This document shows, piece by piece, positions 9,450 to 18,226 of a stretch of DNA of 64,000 bases (positions are counted from its first letter, which is position 1; each line of letters begins with the position of its first letter). The notes beneath the pieces are model-generated. The model had not been told where the DNA came from, made no database searches, and was given only the letters and a program-made list of their open reading frames with translations. Source of the DNA: Rheinheimera hassiensis (lineage in GTDB: Bacteria > Pseudomonadota > Gammaproteobacteria > Enterobacterales > Alteromonadaceae). A program made the position numbers and the translations under genes. The stretch is from the NCBI RefSeq assembly GCF_022436675.1, contig NZ_JAKUJZ010000004.1, positions 434,001-498,000 on the forward strand, read 5' to 3'.

Positions 9450-10713
9450 CCGCATAGATTTATTAGCGCCGCCATTCAAAGGCCATTTGCACCCCATACT
9501 TGCAATGGGGCGACAGCTACAGCAAGCCGGTTACCATGTGCGGGTTATTTCATCATCACTGGCACAGGCTGATATCCACGCTGCAGGGCTGGTTGCGGTT
9601 ATTTTACGCAGTGTTGATGATACAAAACTTATGCGGGTGGTTAACCCGCCTTATGCTGTCGGGCACTCTCCGCGCAGGTTAAAAGCGCAGTTTCATCAGG
9701 TACTAACGTTTTTTCAGCATCTAACGGCTGAGCTGGATACGTTATATCAGGCTGATAAGGTTGATTTGCTTATCGCCGATTTTACGTTAGCGCCAGCTGG
9801 CATTGTGGCCCGGCGCCATGGTCTGCGTTGGTGGACCAGCTGCCCATCGCCTTGTGCGTTAGAGGTAGCCAATGGTCCGCCAGCGTACTTTGGCGGTGTA
9901 ATGCCTGCCACTAAACACTGGCATAACGTCTGGCATAAAGCAGGCTGGATGCTAATGCGGCTGTTTAAGCGCAGCGTGTTTTACTGGTATCGCCATGCAA
10001 TCCGGGCTATGGGGTTGCCACAGCTGTACCGCAGAGATGGTAGTGAAGCCATATACTCGGCAGAAAAAATTCTTTGCCTGGGGTATCAGTCATTAGAGTT
10101 TGCCACACGTTGGCCGGCAGCTGTGCAGTTTGTCGGGCCTATGCTGTACACACCAGCAACGGCTGTTACGCCACCACAGTTTGTACCGGGTAAACAACAC
10201 GTATTGGTTACCTTGGGCACGCATTTGCAATGGCACAAAGACGCTATGTGGCAAAGTATTCAGCAGGTCGCGGTACAATTTCCACAGCTGCAGTTCCATT
10301 TTACTGACGGTGTCGAGCAGGTTTCTGCTTTTGCCGGAAATGCCAATGTGCAGCGCTATTCCTACATTAACTATGCCGCGCAATTGCATCGTTATGCGGT
10401 TGTGATCCACCATGGCGGCGCCGGTATTATGTACCATTGTTTGCGTCAGCGTATCCCGGCGCTGGTTTATCCGCTGGATTATGATCAGTTTGATCATGCG
10501 GCCCGTTTGTCTTATCACGGCCTGGCTATTTGGCTGCAGCAATTGTCACAGTTGCCAGAAGCATTGCATCAGTTGTTGCAAAGCAATACCCCGCATCAGA
10601 TTGACCATTTTATGCAGGAGGCGGTTTCAGACACAGTAGATTTGGTATCCGTTGTCCGGCAGTTATCGGATAAGCCAATGGATAATAAAGCGAAAAATTG
10701 CCAGCTAATATAG
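9439..10713 (+). CDS. GT1-family glycosyltransferase (MGT/UGT type)
   Basis: 424-aa GT-B transferase. The N-terminus has the acceptor-domain opening with GHLHPILAMG. The C-terminal half has the donor-binding motif HHGGAGIMYH (about residues 318-327) followed by PALVYPLDYDQFDHA, the hallmark of macrolide/UDP-glycosyltransferases such as CrtX-like zeaxanthin glucosyltransferase. The family attaches a sugar from a UDP- or dTDP-sugar to a small or lipophilic acceptor. It is the last gene of the cluster and overlaps the upstream gene by 11 bases. The next gene starts 71 bases on and is unrelated. The acceptor is unknown. Confidence 0.88.
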   Translation: MLINRIDLLAPPFKGHLHPILAMGRQLQQAGYHVRVISSSLAQADIHAAGLVAVILRSVDDTKLMRVVNPPYAVGHSPRRLKAQFHQVLTFFQHLTAELDTLYQADKVDLLIADFTLAPAGIVARRHGLRWWTSCPSPCALEVANGPPAYFGGVMPATKHWHNVWHKAGWMLMRLFKRSVFYWYRHAIRAMGLPQLYRRDGSEAIYSAEKILCLGYQSLEFATRWPAAVQFVGPMLYTPATAVTPPQFVPGKQHVLVTLGTHLQWHKDAMWQSIQQVAVQFPQLQFHFTDGVEQVSAFAGNANVQRYSYINYAAQLHRYAVVIHHGGAGIMYHCLRQRIPALVYPLDYDQFDHAARLSYHGLAIWLQQLSQLPEALHQLLQSNTPHQIDHFMQEAVSDTVDLVSVVRQLSDKPMDNKAKNCQLI

Positions 10714-10784
10714 CCAAAGCACAAAATGAACGCTACCTTAGTGCTGTTAATATTGTATCTTAGTACAACGGTAACCTTCTGGTA

Positions 10785-13700
10785 GTGACAATGAGCGGTA
10801 CCTTTTTCTTCGGCGAATGGCAGGTTGAACCTGCAGCCAATACTTTACGGCGCGGTAAACAGCTAAATCAGCTTGAGCCCAAAGCAATGGATGTACTGCT
10901 TTTGCTGTGTCAGCATAGCGGTGAGGTGCTTAGCAGTGACGATATTGTCAGCCAGTGCTGGCCCGGTACCGAAACCGGCGATAACCCATTGCATAAAACC
11001 ATTACCCAGCTGCGTAAAGCGCTGGGCGATAGTGCTACTGCACCACAATACATAGAAACTATCCGTAAACGCGGCTACCGCACAGTGGCAGAAGTGCGCT
11101 TTCCGCTGGGGCAGGAGCAAAGTGCCCAGCAACAAAGCTGGCAGGGCGGTTCGCCATTTCCGGGGTTACAAGCTTACGACGCGCGCTATGCCAAAGTGTT
11201 TTTTGGCCGTGGCGCACAAATTGATACCTTATTGCAGCGTATCTCGCAGCAGGTGCAATATGGCCGGGCATTTTGTTTGCTACTTGGGCCAAGCGGCAGT
11301 GGCAAATCGTCGTTAATTAATGCCGGTGTTATGCCAAACCTGATGCAAAGCGGCGGTTATAACGGTATTCAGGTAATGGACTGCACCAGCCTGGATTTAG
11401 CCGACGTAGCACAGCAACAGCTGTTTAGCAGCCTGGCCAGCGCATTGCTGGATTGGGAGCATGCCGGTACGCCGGTATTTGCCGGCGACAGCGCCGATAG
11501 CCTGGCGCAGCGGCTGCAACAAAGCCCGCAGCAGGTAGTGCAGCAGTGTCAGGCCGTACTGGCACAGCAAAAACAAATCCGCCAGCGCTTTGCGCTGTTT
11601 GTCGACCGGCTTGAAGTGTTGTTGTCGTCACCCTTGTTTAGCGCTGATGAACGTCAGGCTTTTGTCGATTTACTTGAACTGTTTGCTAACTCGGCAGCGG
11701 TGCTGGTATTAAGTGCCTGTCGTAATGAGTTTTATCCTTCGTTGGTGGCTTACCCCAGTTTAATGGCGGGCAAAGGCCGTGGCGCACATTTTGACTTAGC
11801 TCCTCCCGGGCGTGCCGAGCTGTTGCAGATGATCCGCTTACCGGCGCTGGCAGCAAATTTAAGCTGGGACACTGACCCCGTTACTGCTTTACCGCTGGAC
11901 GAAATGCTCTGCAGTGAAGCAGCCAGTAACCCCGATGCTCTGCCGATGCTGCAATACACACTGCAGGAATTGTATTTACAGCGCAGCAAAGATAACCGCT
12001 TGCTGGTGTCGGTATATCAGGCGCTTGGTGGCATTGAAGGTGCTATTGGTAAAAATGCTGAACAAGCAATAAAGGGGTTAACCGGTGCGCAAAAAGCCAG
12101 CTTGCCAAAGGTGCTATCGTTACTGGTAACCCTGCGCGAAGATGAGCAAACCATCACCAGCCGCAGTAGCCGGGCCGGGCAGTTGCAAACAGATGATGAG
12201 CGGGTGCTGGTGCAAACCATGGTAGAGCACCGGCTGTTTGTGTCGCATCTGCAAAATGGTGAACCCTGTTTTAGCATAGCGCATGAGGCACTGCTGCGGC
12301 GCTGGCCAAGGGCTACCGCCTGGATAACCGAGCATCACGACAGCTTAAGCGTAAAAAGCCGCCTGCATCATTTAACCAACCGCTGGCAGGTCGAAGACAA
12401 AAACAGCGCTTATCTGCTGGCCGAAGGTAAACCGCTGCAAGAAGCCTTGCTGTTAACTGGAAATAGTTTGTTTCAGCTTGATACCGAAGAAACCGAGCTT
12501 ATTCAGGCATCAGCCAAAAAGGCCCGCGTACTGCGTTGGGGCAGGCGTATGACAGTAGCCTTATTATGCGTACTAACATTTACCGCCGTTCTTATGAGTG
12601 TTAAAAGCTTTAAGGCAGAGCAGCAAGCCCAGCAAAAGCGGCTGGCTGCCGAAAACCTGCTGGGTTTTATGGTAGGCGAGTTCGCCGATAAACTACGCAG
12701 CATAGGCCGGATGGACTTACTCGACGGTATCAGCAATAAAGCATTGGAGTATTTTAGTGATTTCTCTTCCGCCAACGATCATCTAACTGCCGAAGCCCGC
12801 TTTAAACATGGCCAAACGCTGGAAGCGATGGGCGAAGTAGCCTATTCGCGTGGAAAAATAGATGAAGCCGTGGCGGCATTGCAAGCAGCCAGAGTTAAAC
12901 TGCTTTCGGTGTTAGCTGAGCAACCCGATAATTTAGAGTTATTAAAAACCTTAGGTGCCAATGCTTTCTGGCTGGCGCAAATTCAATATGATGCCAGTAA
13001 CTGGCAGGCGGCGAAGCCAGAGTTTGAGCTGTACTACCAATACAGCGAGCGGATGTATGAATTAGCACCAGACGATTTAGACGCCATTATGGAGCTGTCT
13101 TATGCTACCAACTCACTGGGCTCGCTGGCGATGGAGCTGCAGCAGTTTGATATTGCCAGAAACTACTTTGAAGAATCTTTGCTTAAAAAACTACAAGCTA
13201 AATCTAAACAGCCAGAGAATCTTCGGTTTTTGGCAGACATAGCCAATGCACGCTCTTGGTTAGCAAGTGCTGCGCAGGCGCAAGGCGATATTTCAACAGC
13301 TGTGTCAATTCATCAGCAACTACAACGCGACCTGAGGAATACAGGAAGAACTTTGGAACCTTATTTACTGGATATTCAGGCTAGTAGCTATCAAATACTA
13401 GCAAATTTATTAGGTTATCAAGGAAAGATAGCGGAAGCTCAAGCAAATGCAGAACTTGGCTTTGTAGCAATATCTAAAGCGTTAGAGCAAGATCCAGAGA
13501 ATAGTATTTGGCAGAGGATTAAATACTATTATTATTTTCAGTCTCTAAAATTTTCAAGTGAGATGGATGCCGAACAGATAGAAAAAAATATTAGACAGCA
13601 GGATATGATGCTTAATAGTGATAAGTTTGCTTGGCCAGAGGATAGTATTAAGGATATAAAAGGTAAGCAGTGGCTAGCTGCGGCTACGCTTTTAAATGAC

Positions 13701-14039
13701 TTAGAGGAGTTTACTCAAAGCAAACGATACGCTGAACTTGCTCAAGGTGTTTACAGCGAGCTTGTAGATCAATATTCTGAGAATCAAGACTATATGGCGT
13801 TTTTGTCAGACAGTCAGCTAGTGCGGGCTAACGCTTTGGCTGCTTCCAATCAGAACGAGGCGGCTATTGAACTGTGTCGACAGATACAGTCCCGTTTATC
13901 GGCTATAGTGAAAAATAACAAAGATCCTCAATATAGCATTACTTATGTAAAAGCTCTGGATTGCCTCGGTGAGCTTGAAACACAGCCTGCACTTATTGAT
14001 ATACTGCAGAAAAACGAAATATTAGATATCAGATTTTAA
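10785..14039 (+). CDS. Winged-helix / STAND ATPase / TPR membrane-anchored regulator
   Basis: 1084-aa multidomain protein. Residues ~3-108 are an OmpR/CadC-type winged helix ([30 protein letters not shown]). Residues ~120-560 are an nSTAND1-like NTPase: PFPGLQAYD and FFGR lead in, the P-loop GPSGSGKS is at 168-175, and a FVDRLE Walker-B-like stretch follows. A basic stretch ([11 protein letters not shown]) precedes one membrane helix (~588-606), which predicts a cytoplasmic N-terminus and a periplasmic C-terminus with TPR-like repeats. The GTG at 10785 or the ATG at 10791 could start it. G+C falls sharply after ~13150. Role inferred: a one-component regulator gated by ATP and a periplasmic signal. 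Confidence 0.85.
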   Translation: MTMSGTFFFGEWQVEPAANTLRRGKQLNQLEPKAMDVLLLLCQHSGEVLSSDDIVSQCWPGTETGDNPLHKTITQLRKALGDSATAPQYIETIRKRGYRTVAEVRFPLGQEQSAQQQSWQGGSPFPGLQAYDARYAKVFFGRGAQIDTLLQRISQQVQYGRAFCLLLGPSGSGKSSLINAGVMPNLMQSGGYNGIQVMDCTSLDLADVAQQQLFSSLASALLDWEHAGTPVFAGDSADSLAQRLQQSPQQVVQQCQAVLAQQKQIRQRFALFVDRLEVLLSSPLFSADERQAFVDLLELFANSAAVLVLSACRNEFYPSLVAYPSLMAGKGRGAHFDLAPPGRAELLQMIRLPALAANLSWDTDPVTALPLDEMLCSEAASNPDALPMLQYTLQELYLQRSKDNRLLVSVYQALGGIEGAIGKNAEQAIKGLTGAQKASLPKVLSLLVTLREDEQTITSRSSRAGQLQTDDERVLVQTMVEHRLFVSHLQNGEPCFSIAHEALLRRWPRATAWITEHHDSLSVKSRLHHLTNRWQVEDKNSAYLLAEGKPLQEALLLTGNSLFQLDTEETELIQASAKKARVLRWGRRMTVALLCVLTFTAVLMSVKSFKAEQQAQQKRLAAENLLGFMVGEFADKLRSIGRMDLLDGISNKALEYFSDFSSANDHLTAEARFKHGQTLEAMGEVAYSRGKIDEAVAALQAARVKLLSVLAEQPDNLELLKTLGANAFWLAQIQYDASNWQAAKPEFELYYQYSERMYELAPDDLDAIMELSYATNSLGSLAMELQQFDIARNYFEESLLKKLQAKSKQPENLRFLADIANARSWLASAAQAQGDISTAVSIHQQLQRDLRNTGRTLEPYLLDIQASSYQILANLLGYQGKIAEAQANAELGFVAISKALEQDPENSIWQRIKYYYYFQSLKFSSEMDAEQIEKNIRQQDMMLNSDKFAWPEDSIKDIKGKQWLAAATLLNDLEEFTQSKRYAELAQGVYSELVDQYSENQDYMAFLSDSQLVRANALAASNQNEAAIELCRQIQSRLSAIVKNNKDPQYSITYVKALDCLGELETQPALIDILQKNEILDIRF

Positions 14040-14062
14040 CCACAGCTATAAGGGAATACATA

Positions 14063-14437
14063 ATGTTAGATACAAACGGTACCGCTACATTTTTTAACGT
14101 GACGGTTATGCTGGAAAATGGTGAACCGGTATTTAGTTATACCGATGTTGATGGTAATCCTGCCACTGGAGATGTGCAAATTACTGAGGCAGGTACTATT
14201 ACCTACCAACTAATTGATCGCACCGGGCAGGGTTTAAAGTTTGTTGGTGCAGCCTTTGTAACTCCTTTTGATGGTATTGTTGATGCTGTAACCCTAAGTG
14301 CTGATGGTGAGCTACTGCAAATTATTGATTTGGATAAAACCATTGGAAGCACGAAGTTTCAGTTTGTATTAAGTAATAGCACCAACACCTTGATGGTATT
14401 AAGTCCTGACCCAGAAGTCATTAATCGCCCCAAATAA
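14063..14437 (+). CDS. Small 124-aa beta-rich protein downstream of the STAND regulator
   Basis: 124-aa, probably all-beta soluble protein with no signal peptide and no catalytic motif that I can name. It ends in [11 protein letters not shown], a D-P-E...P tail that recalls small proteins annotated as the DP-EP family in related bacteria; that name is from memory and uncertain. It begins 23 bases after the regulator stop, with AAGGGA as RBS, and shares the low G+C of that gene's 3' end. A hairpin terminator follows at 14483. Regulator and small protein therefore form a two-gene unit, and the small protein may be its partner or target (inference). Confidence 0.75.
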   Translation: MLDTNGTATFFNVTVMLENGEPVFSYTDVDGNPATGDVQITEAGTITYQLIDRTGQGLKFVGAAFVTPFDGIVDAVTLSADGELLQIIDLDKTIGSTKFQFVLSNSTNTLMVLSPDPEVINRPK

Positions 14438-14480
14438 TGAGTTATTTGTAGATAAGTAAAGTTGATTTCTTAATAAGCCA

Positions 14481-14500
14481 AGCCCCGCAAGGGGATTTTT
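14481..14500 (+). terminator. Rho-independent terminator after the regulator/small-protein unit
   Basis: CCCC-GCAA-GGGG (14483-14494, with a GNRA-type loop) is followed by ATTTTT. The stem is short but the T-run and position, 45 bases after the stop codon, fit a terminator. Confidence 0.65.
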
Positions 14501-14525
14501 AGTCTTTTAAAATCAATGGATTAAA

Positions 14526-14547
14526 TCAGAAGGTTGTCAGAAGGTTG
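14526..14547. repeat. Two tandem copies of an 11-bp unit
   Basis: TCAGAAGGTTG occurs twice back to back (14526-14536 and 14537-14547), 60 bases before the diguanylate cyclase start. A third, partial AAAGGTTAAAG follows at about 14559. It could be a direct-repeat regulator site or a replication-slippage product. Confidence 0.6.
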
Positions 14548-14606
14548 TTTATATAGCTAAAGGTTAAAGTTTGCTGCAGATAAGCCAACTGTAGCGAGAT
14601 ACCCTG

Positions 14607-15581
14607 ATGACAAATTCCAACCGCAAAAATGATCTTCTGCCTTTAGCGCTTAATGATGACAGCTTATGGTCTGATGATGGCTGCAAAGATTTGTCGCCAG
14701 GAATGGAAGTGGGCAGTTTTATTCAGTACCTGGCGGAAGCTGTGTTGGTGGTTAGCCCGGACGGTGTAATCGAGTGTGCCAACGCCAAGGCCGCGTTATT
14801 ACTTAACTGCGTAGATAAACCGCTGATTGGCCAGCAATGGCCGGAATTTTTAACGGGCCGCTGCCAGCAGCAGTATCAGGGCCTGGTAAAAATGGTAGCC
14901 AAACGGGTATTGTCGCTACAGGCTGGCCCTACTGAAATGGCGCTGCGCTGTGCCGATGGTGAGGTAAAAGATATTGAGCTGTCGGTATCGTTTTTGCCTG
15001 AACCAGAGGCGCACCTTGTGCTGGTAATGCGCGACCTTACGCGCTACAAAGCTGAATATGAAAAACTGCGCCTTCAAGCCTCAACCGATGCGTTAACCGG
15101 CCTGGCTAACCGCCGTGCCTTTGATGAGCAGTTACAACAGCAGTGGCAACAGTGCACCGCTGCCAGACGGCCATTGAGTGTGGTAATTATTGATATCGAC
15201 TTCTTTAAACAGTTTAACGATCGCTACGGCCATATTCAGGGCGATGCCTGTCTGCGTAAAGTAGCCGGAGCCATAGTGCAGGCGATGCCGGTAGATGCCA
15301 AGCTGGCGGCCCGTTATGGCGGCGAGGAATTTGCGCTGATATTACCGGCTCACAATGAAATTATGGCACTGGAGGTAGCCCGTGAAGTTCAGCAGGCGGT
15401 GCGCCAGCTGCAGTTTATTGATGCAGGCTTACCTGCCACGCTAAGTGTGTCAGTAAGCCAGGGTATTGCTACAGAAATTAACGGCCAGTACCGTACCAGC
15501 ATGGCACTGCTATGTGCCGCAGATACTGCCTTGTATCGCGCCAAGGCAGATGGCCGTGATTGTATTAATGCCAGTTGTTAA
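14607..15581 (+). CDS. PAS-GGDEF diguanylate cyclase
   Basis: 324-aa cytosolic protein predicted to make cyclic di-GMP from two GTP. A PAS-like sensor lies at about residues 33-150 (AVLVVSPDGVIECANAKAALLL). The GGDEF domain occupies about 160-324, starting with STDALTGLANRRAF, then IDIDFFKQFNDRYGH, and has an intact active site GGEEF at 238-242. The usual inhibitory RxxD site just upstream reads V-D-A-K, so product inhibition is probably lost. There is no membrane segment. The 3' end overlaps the convergent thioesterase gene by 4 bases. Confidence 0.92.
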   Translation: MTNSNRKNDLLPLALNDDSLWSDDGCKDLSPGMEVGSFIQYLAEAVLVVSPDGVIECANAKAALLLNCVDKPLIGQQWPEFLTGRCQQQYQGLVKMVAKRVLSLQAGPTEMALRCADGEVKDIELSVSFLPEPEAHLVLVMRDLTRYKAEYEKLRLQASTDALTGLANRRAFDEQLQQQWQQCTAARRPLSVVIIDIDFFKQFNDRYGHIQGDACLRKVAGAIVQAMPVDAKLAARYGGEEFALILPAHNEIMALEVAREVQQAVRQLQFIDAGLPATLSVSVSQGIATEINGQYRTSMALLCAADTALYRAKADGRDCINASC

Positions 15582-16372
15582 GCAAACACAGCAACAGTCT
15601 GGCGGCTGATGGCTGCCAGCTTACCGTCTGGTTGCCATAATTTTGCCGCAATATGATGGTAGCCATCTGCGCCGTATTCAATTTCTGCCAGATAACGCCA
15701 CCAGTCGGTATTGTTAAACGGCAAGTCATGGGCAATAAATTCAATGGTCCAGGTCAGTGAACTGGCTGGCGCAGGCTGATTAAGCAGCGTCAGGCTTACC
15801 GGTGGCCAGGCATCAACCAGTGCCAGCAGTTCCAGAATGCCGGCCTGTTTGCTCTCATTGCCGGCCATACGAATATCGCCACCCAGCTCACGTACCTTGC
15901 TGGCACTAAACGGCAATTGCCCCTGCGCTATATGGTAATCAAAGTGCAGGGTAAATTCCGGTGCCGGACCTTGTTTTGGCAATACCTGTACCGGCTGTGT
16001 TGGCCACTGCGGCGCGGTGTCTGCCGCAAGCTGATGGGCCGATGGCCGCGCGGCGCCAAAGCTGGCCAGCAGCATCAGTGCAACCTGGCCATCCTGTTCA
16101 ATTTCAACCTGAGCCTGAATAACCGACTTACCCTGGCGTAATATACGCCGCTGTACCCTGGCTTTACCGGCATTTAACGGTGCTACAAAAGACACAGACA
16201 CTGAACGCAGCGGCATTGCCTCTGGTATCACCGGCAGTAAGTGCGCCATGGCCAGTGCTGCGCCCATACCGCCAAATACTGCCCGGCCCTGGCCCCATTG
16301 TGTTGGTACCTCAATGATAACGCTATCGGGTTTATCCGCGCCAAACTGCTGCATTACCTGAGAAAAGTGCAT
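15578..16372 (-). CDS. Acyl-CoA thioesterase family protein (double hotdog)
   Basis: 264-aa protein of the TesB-like/thioesterase-superfamily group with two hotdog repeats. The first (residues ~15-110) contains the WGQGRAVFGGMGAALA helix typical of these enzymes. The second (~150-260) contains DIRMAGNES and WTIEFIAHDLPFNNTDWW. Family members hydrolyse medium- or long-chain acyl-CoA; the physiological substrate is unknown. The next gene on the same strand, TauE/SafE, lies 36 bases upstream, so the two may share a transcript. Confidence 0.85.
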   Translation of the reverse strand: MHFSQVMQQFGADKPDSVIIEVPTQWGQGRAVFGGMGAALAMAHLLPVIPEAMPLRSVSVSFVAPLNAGKARVQRRILRQGKSVIQAQVEIEQDGQVALMLLASFGAARPSAHQLAADTAPQWPTQPVQVLPKQGPAPEFTLHFDYHIAQGQLPFSASKVRELGGDIRMAGNESKQAGILELLALVDAWPPVSLTLLNQPAPASSLTWTIEFIAHDLPFNNTDWWRYLAEIEYGADGYHHIAAKLWQPDGKLAAISRQTVAVFA

Positions 16373-16408
16373 TTAAATACTCCGCATAAGATATAAATAT
16401 TAACCCTG

Positions 16409-17212
16409 TCAGTGTGACAGCACAGACCAGAGCATTTTAACGCTAAGCAACATCAGCAATACACCAAATACCCGTTTTAACGTTGCTACCGGTAGTTTAT
16501 GCGCCAGTTTGGCGCCAAGCGGGGCACTGATAAAACTGGCTGCCGACATTAACAGCACGCCGGGTAAATACACCAGGCCAACAGCGTAGGGCAGATCCAA
16601 CCCCGGCTGGCTGTTAAGCATATAGCCTGCGGTACCGGCGATTGAAATAGGTAACCCCACTGCAGCTGAAGTGCCAATAGCTTTTTTAATATCAATGCTA
16701 CGTGAGGTAAGATAGGGCACTGTTAAAGAGCCCCCACCAATAGACACTATGGCAGAAACGGCACCAATACCGGCACCAGCAGCAACCAACTCGGCCTTAG
16801 ATGCGTGCTTTTCACCGCCGGAGGGTTTTTTATTGCGTAGCATGTTAATAGCGACATAGCCCATAAACAGAGCGAAAAAAATAGCCAGATACAACGAGCT
16901 TACCTGTGCTGCCAGAAATGTGGCTAAGAAGGTGCCAATAATGACACCCGGTGCCATCGTTTTCACCACCGGCCATAGCACGCCGCCTCTGGCATGGTGC
17001 GCGCGCATGCTGGAGACCGATGTCATAACAATAGCCGCCATTGAGGTACCCAGCGCCAGGTGTACCACATGCTCTGGCGCTATACCCTGTGCCAGAAAAA
17101 TGCTGGTAAGCAGCGGTACCATAATGCCACCGCCACCAATGCCCAGTAACCCAGCCATAAAGCCAGCAAAACTGCCTAGTAGCAAAAAGATAAACAACCA
17201 TTCGATAGACAT
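16409..17212 (-). CDS. TauE/SafE family sulfite/organosulfonate exporter
   Basis: 267-aa inner-membrane protein with about eight predicted helices and the two-fold glycine-rich motif of the family (GLLGIGGGGIMVP near residue 20 and SIGGGSLTVPYL near 160). Members of this family export sulfite, sulfoacetate or related anions. The start ATG at 17212 follows an AAAGGTTTATAT leader. No sulfur genes are next to it, so the substrate remains open. Confidence 0.9.
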   Translation of the reverse strand: MSIEWLFIFLLLGSFAGFMAGLLGIGGGGIMVPLLTSIFLAQGIAPEHVVHLALGTSMAAIVMTSVSSMRAHHARGGVLWPVVKTMAPGVIIGTFLATFLAAQVSSLYLAIFFALFMGYVAINMLRNKKPSGGEKHASKAELVAAGAGIGAVSAIVSIGGGSLTVPYLTSRSIDIKKAIGTSAAVGLPISIAGTAGYMLNSQPGLDLPYAVGLVYLPGVLLMSAASFISAPLGAKLAHKLPVATLKRVFGVLLMLLSVKMLWSVLSH

Positions 17213-17259
17213 ATAAACCTTTAATTATCACTGATGTAGCTACAAGATACTGCCAACAG

Positions 17260-17271
17260 TTGAGCAAGAAA
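17260..17271 (+). repeat. Outlying copy of the 12-mer TTGAGCAAGAAA
   Basis: The same 12 bases occur at 17891-17902 inside the proposed prophage right end. This copy lies about 600 bases outside the prophage in an otherwise featureless 241-base gap (17213-17453). It may be chance or a trace of an older end. Confidence 0.35.
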
Positions 17272-17453
17272 AGTTATTTATTCATGCAGCTTATTCTGCC
17301 ATGAACTGTAGGGTTTTATTTGCAGGAAAGTATGGCTTTCATCATTTTATCCCTGTTAACATATAGGTTCTTGAAAGATGTCTTTATGCACCTCTGCAGT
17401 TTTTACACTACCGCTTATTAACTTACGGCTGTTTATCAGGCAGGGAGTACCCT

Positions 17454-17846
17454 ATGGATAAAATTACCCTTGTTGCAGAGAGAAAACGCGGAGCTCTACT
17501 TTTGCAGGTGTTGTTAGCTTGCCTGTTGGCAAATACTGTTGGCATTTTGCTGTCAGGCCCTAAATCACCTGCTGTTTTTGGTGTGGCTGCTGTTTTGTAA
17601 CTGCCGATTCTGTTAGCAAGCTGGTATCCGCAGCATGCTCAGCAAACTATAAACTGATGCAGGGTATTAGGATTTGTCAGTACCTTGGGGCTGCAAACGA
17701 TAGCTGAGGGCATAGAAACAACAGACAATTTAACCTTACTGAAGCAACTGGATTGTGACACCGGACAAGGATATTTATTGTCGCGGCCACTGAAAAAAGA
17801 GCAGCTGGTAAAACTGTTAAGCGCCTCCGATCTCATATCGGTTTAG
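17454..17846 (+). pseudogene. Decayed membrane-EAL cyclic di-GMP phosphodiesterase remnant
   Basis: One reading frame runs from an ATG at 17454 (good RBS, CAGGGAG) to TAG at 17844-17846 but is cut by TAA at 17598 and TGA at 17655. The first 48 codons encode a hydrophobic N-terminal segment (LLLQVLLACLLANTVGILL). After the second stop the frame encodes the end of an EAL domain (LQTIAEGIETTDNL, LDCDTGQGYLLSRPL). The sensor and most of the EAL domain are missing. A sizeable internal deletion plus two nonsense codons therefore killed a typical membrane-anchored phosphodiesterase. Confidence 0.85.
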
Positions 17847-17867
17847 GTGGCTGTTGCAGATACTCAA

Positions 17868-17872
17868 CTGGT
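17868..17872. repeat. Target-site duplication, right-end copy (CTGGT)
   Basis: CTGGT directly precedes the TGTA terminus of the prophage and is repeated directly after the other terminus at 49362-49366. Five bases is the duplication length made by MuA-type transposition. Confidence 0.65.
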
Positions 17873-17924
17873 TGTAGCGCGCCGCGAAAATTGAGCAAGA
17901 AAGCCTGGTAATATTAGCACTGTT
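17873..17924 (-). promoter_or_regulatory. Prophage right end with candidate transposase-binding sites
   Basis: The terminus reads TGTAGCGCGCCGCGAAAA, which recalls the Mu right end (TG, AGCG, CGAAAAA). Two related sites follow: AAATTGAGCAAG within 17886-17902 and AATATTAGCACTG within 17908-17924. They match the left-end sites at 49142-49158, 49180-49196 and 49334-49347. Sites were compared by eye only. Confidence 0.5.
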
Positions 17925-17953
17925 AACGCTGCTAAGTTTACTAGGCTTTTTTC
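17901..17953 (+). terminator. Long hairpin terminator at the prophage right end
   Basis: AAGCCTGGTAA (17901-17911) pairs with TTACTAGGCTT (17938-17948) with one G-T. An inner TTAGCA/TGCTAA pair lengthens the stem, and T(6) follows at 17947-17952. On the minus strand the hairpin ends in CTTTCTT, so it may also end late phage transcription. Confidence 0.7.
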
Positions 17954-18005
17954 CATGTTACGGCCTGAAATTACAGCCAGCATTTTATATCTCTACAGCA
18001 ACACC

Positions 18006-18215
18006 CTAAGCAGGCAGATCAATATCACCGTTTTGCTCCGGTATTTCTACCTGATTCCATTCATTGTTTTCAGTGCTCCAAGTTACCTGGTAGCCATCAA
18101 CCGGCTCTGGCGGTTCTTTTTCGGTGTAACCAGCCGGGATTTTGCCACCTAACTCCATCAGCATGTAGCTGTTTCTGTCGCCGGTTGATGTTGCGTATGC
18201 TTTAAACTTTGGCAT
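18006..18215 (-). CDS. Small phage protein at the end of the tail-fibre module
   Basis: 69-aa protein beginning MPKFKAYATSTGDRN, with AGGAG 8 bases before the ATG. A longer frame up to 18311 is open but would overlap the fibre gene. It is the last gene before the right end, where Mu-like phages keep tail-fibre assembly or fibre-tip accessory genes. It has no recognisable domain; a role in fibre maturation is positional inference only. Confidence 0.65.
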   Translation of the reverse strand: MPKFKAYATSTGDRNSYMLMELGGKIPAGYTEKEPPEPVDGYQVTWSTENNEWNQVEIPEQNGDIDLPA

Positions 18216-18226
18216 ATCTTTAACTC

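Noticed and set aside
17901..17948. Hairpin resembling an integron attC site
   Set aside because: There is no integrase and no consensus attC core pair at the ends. A T-run directly follows, so a terminator explains it better.
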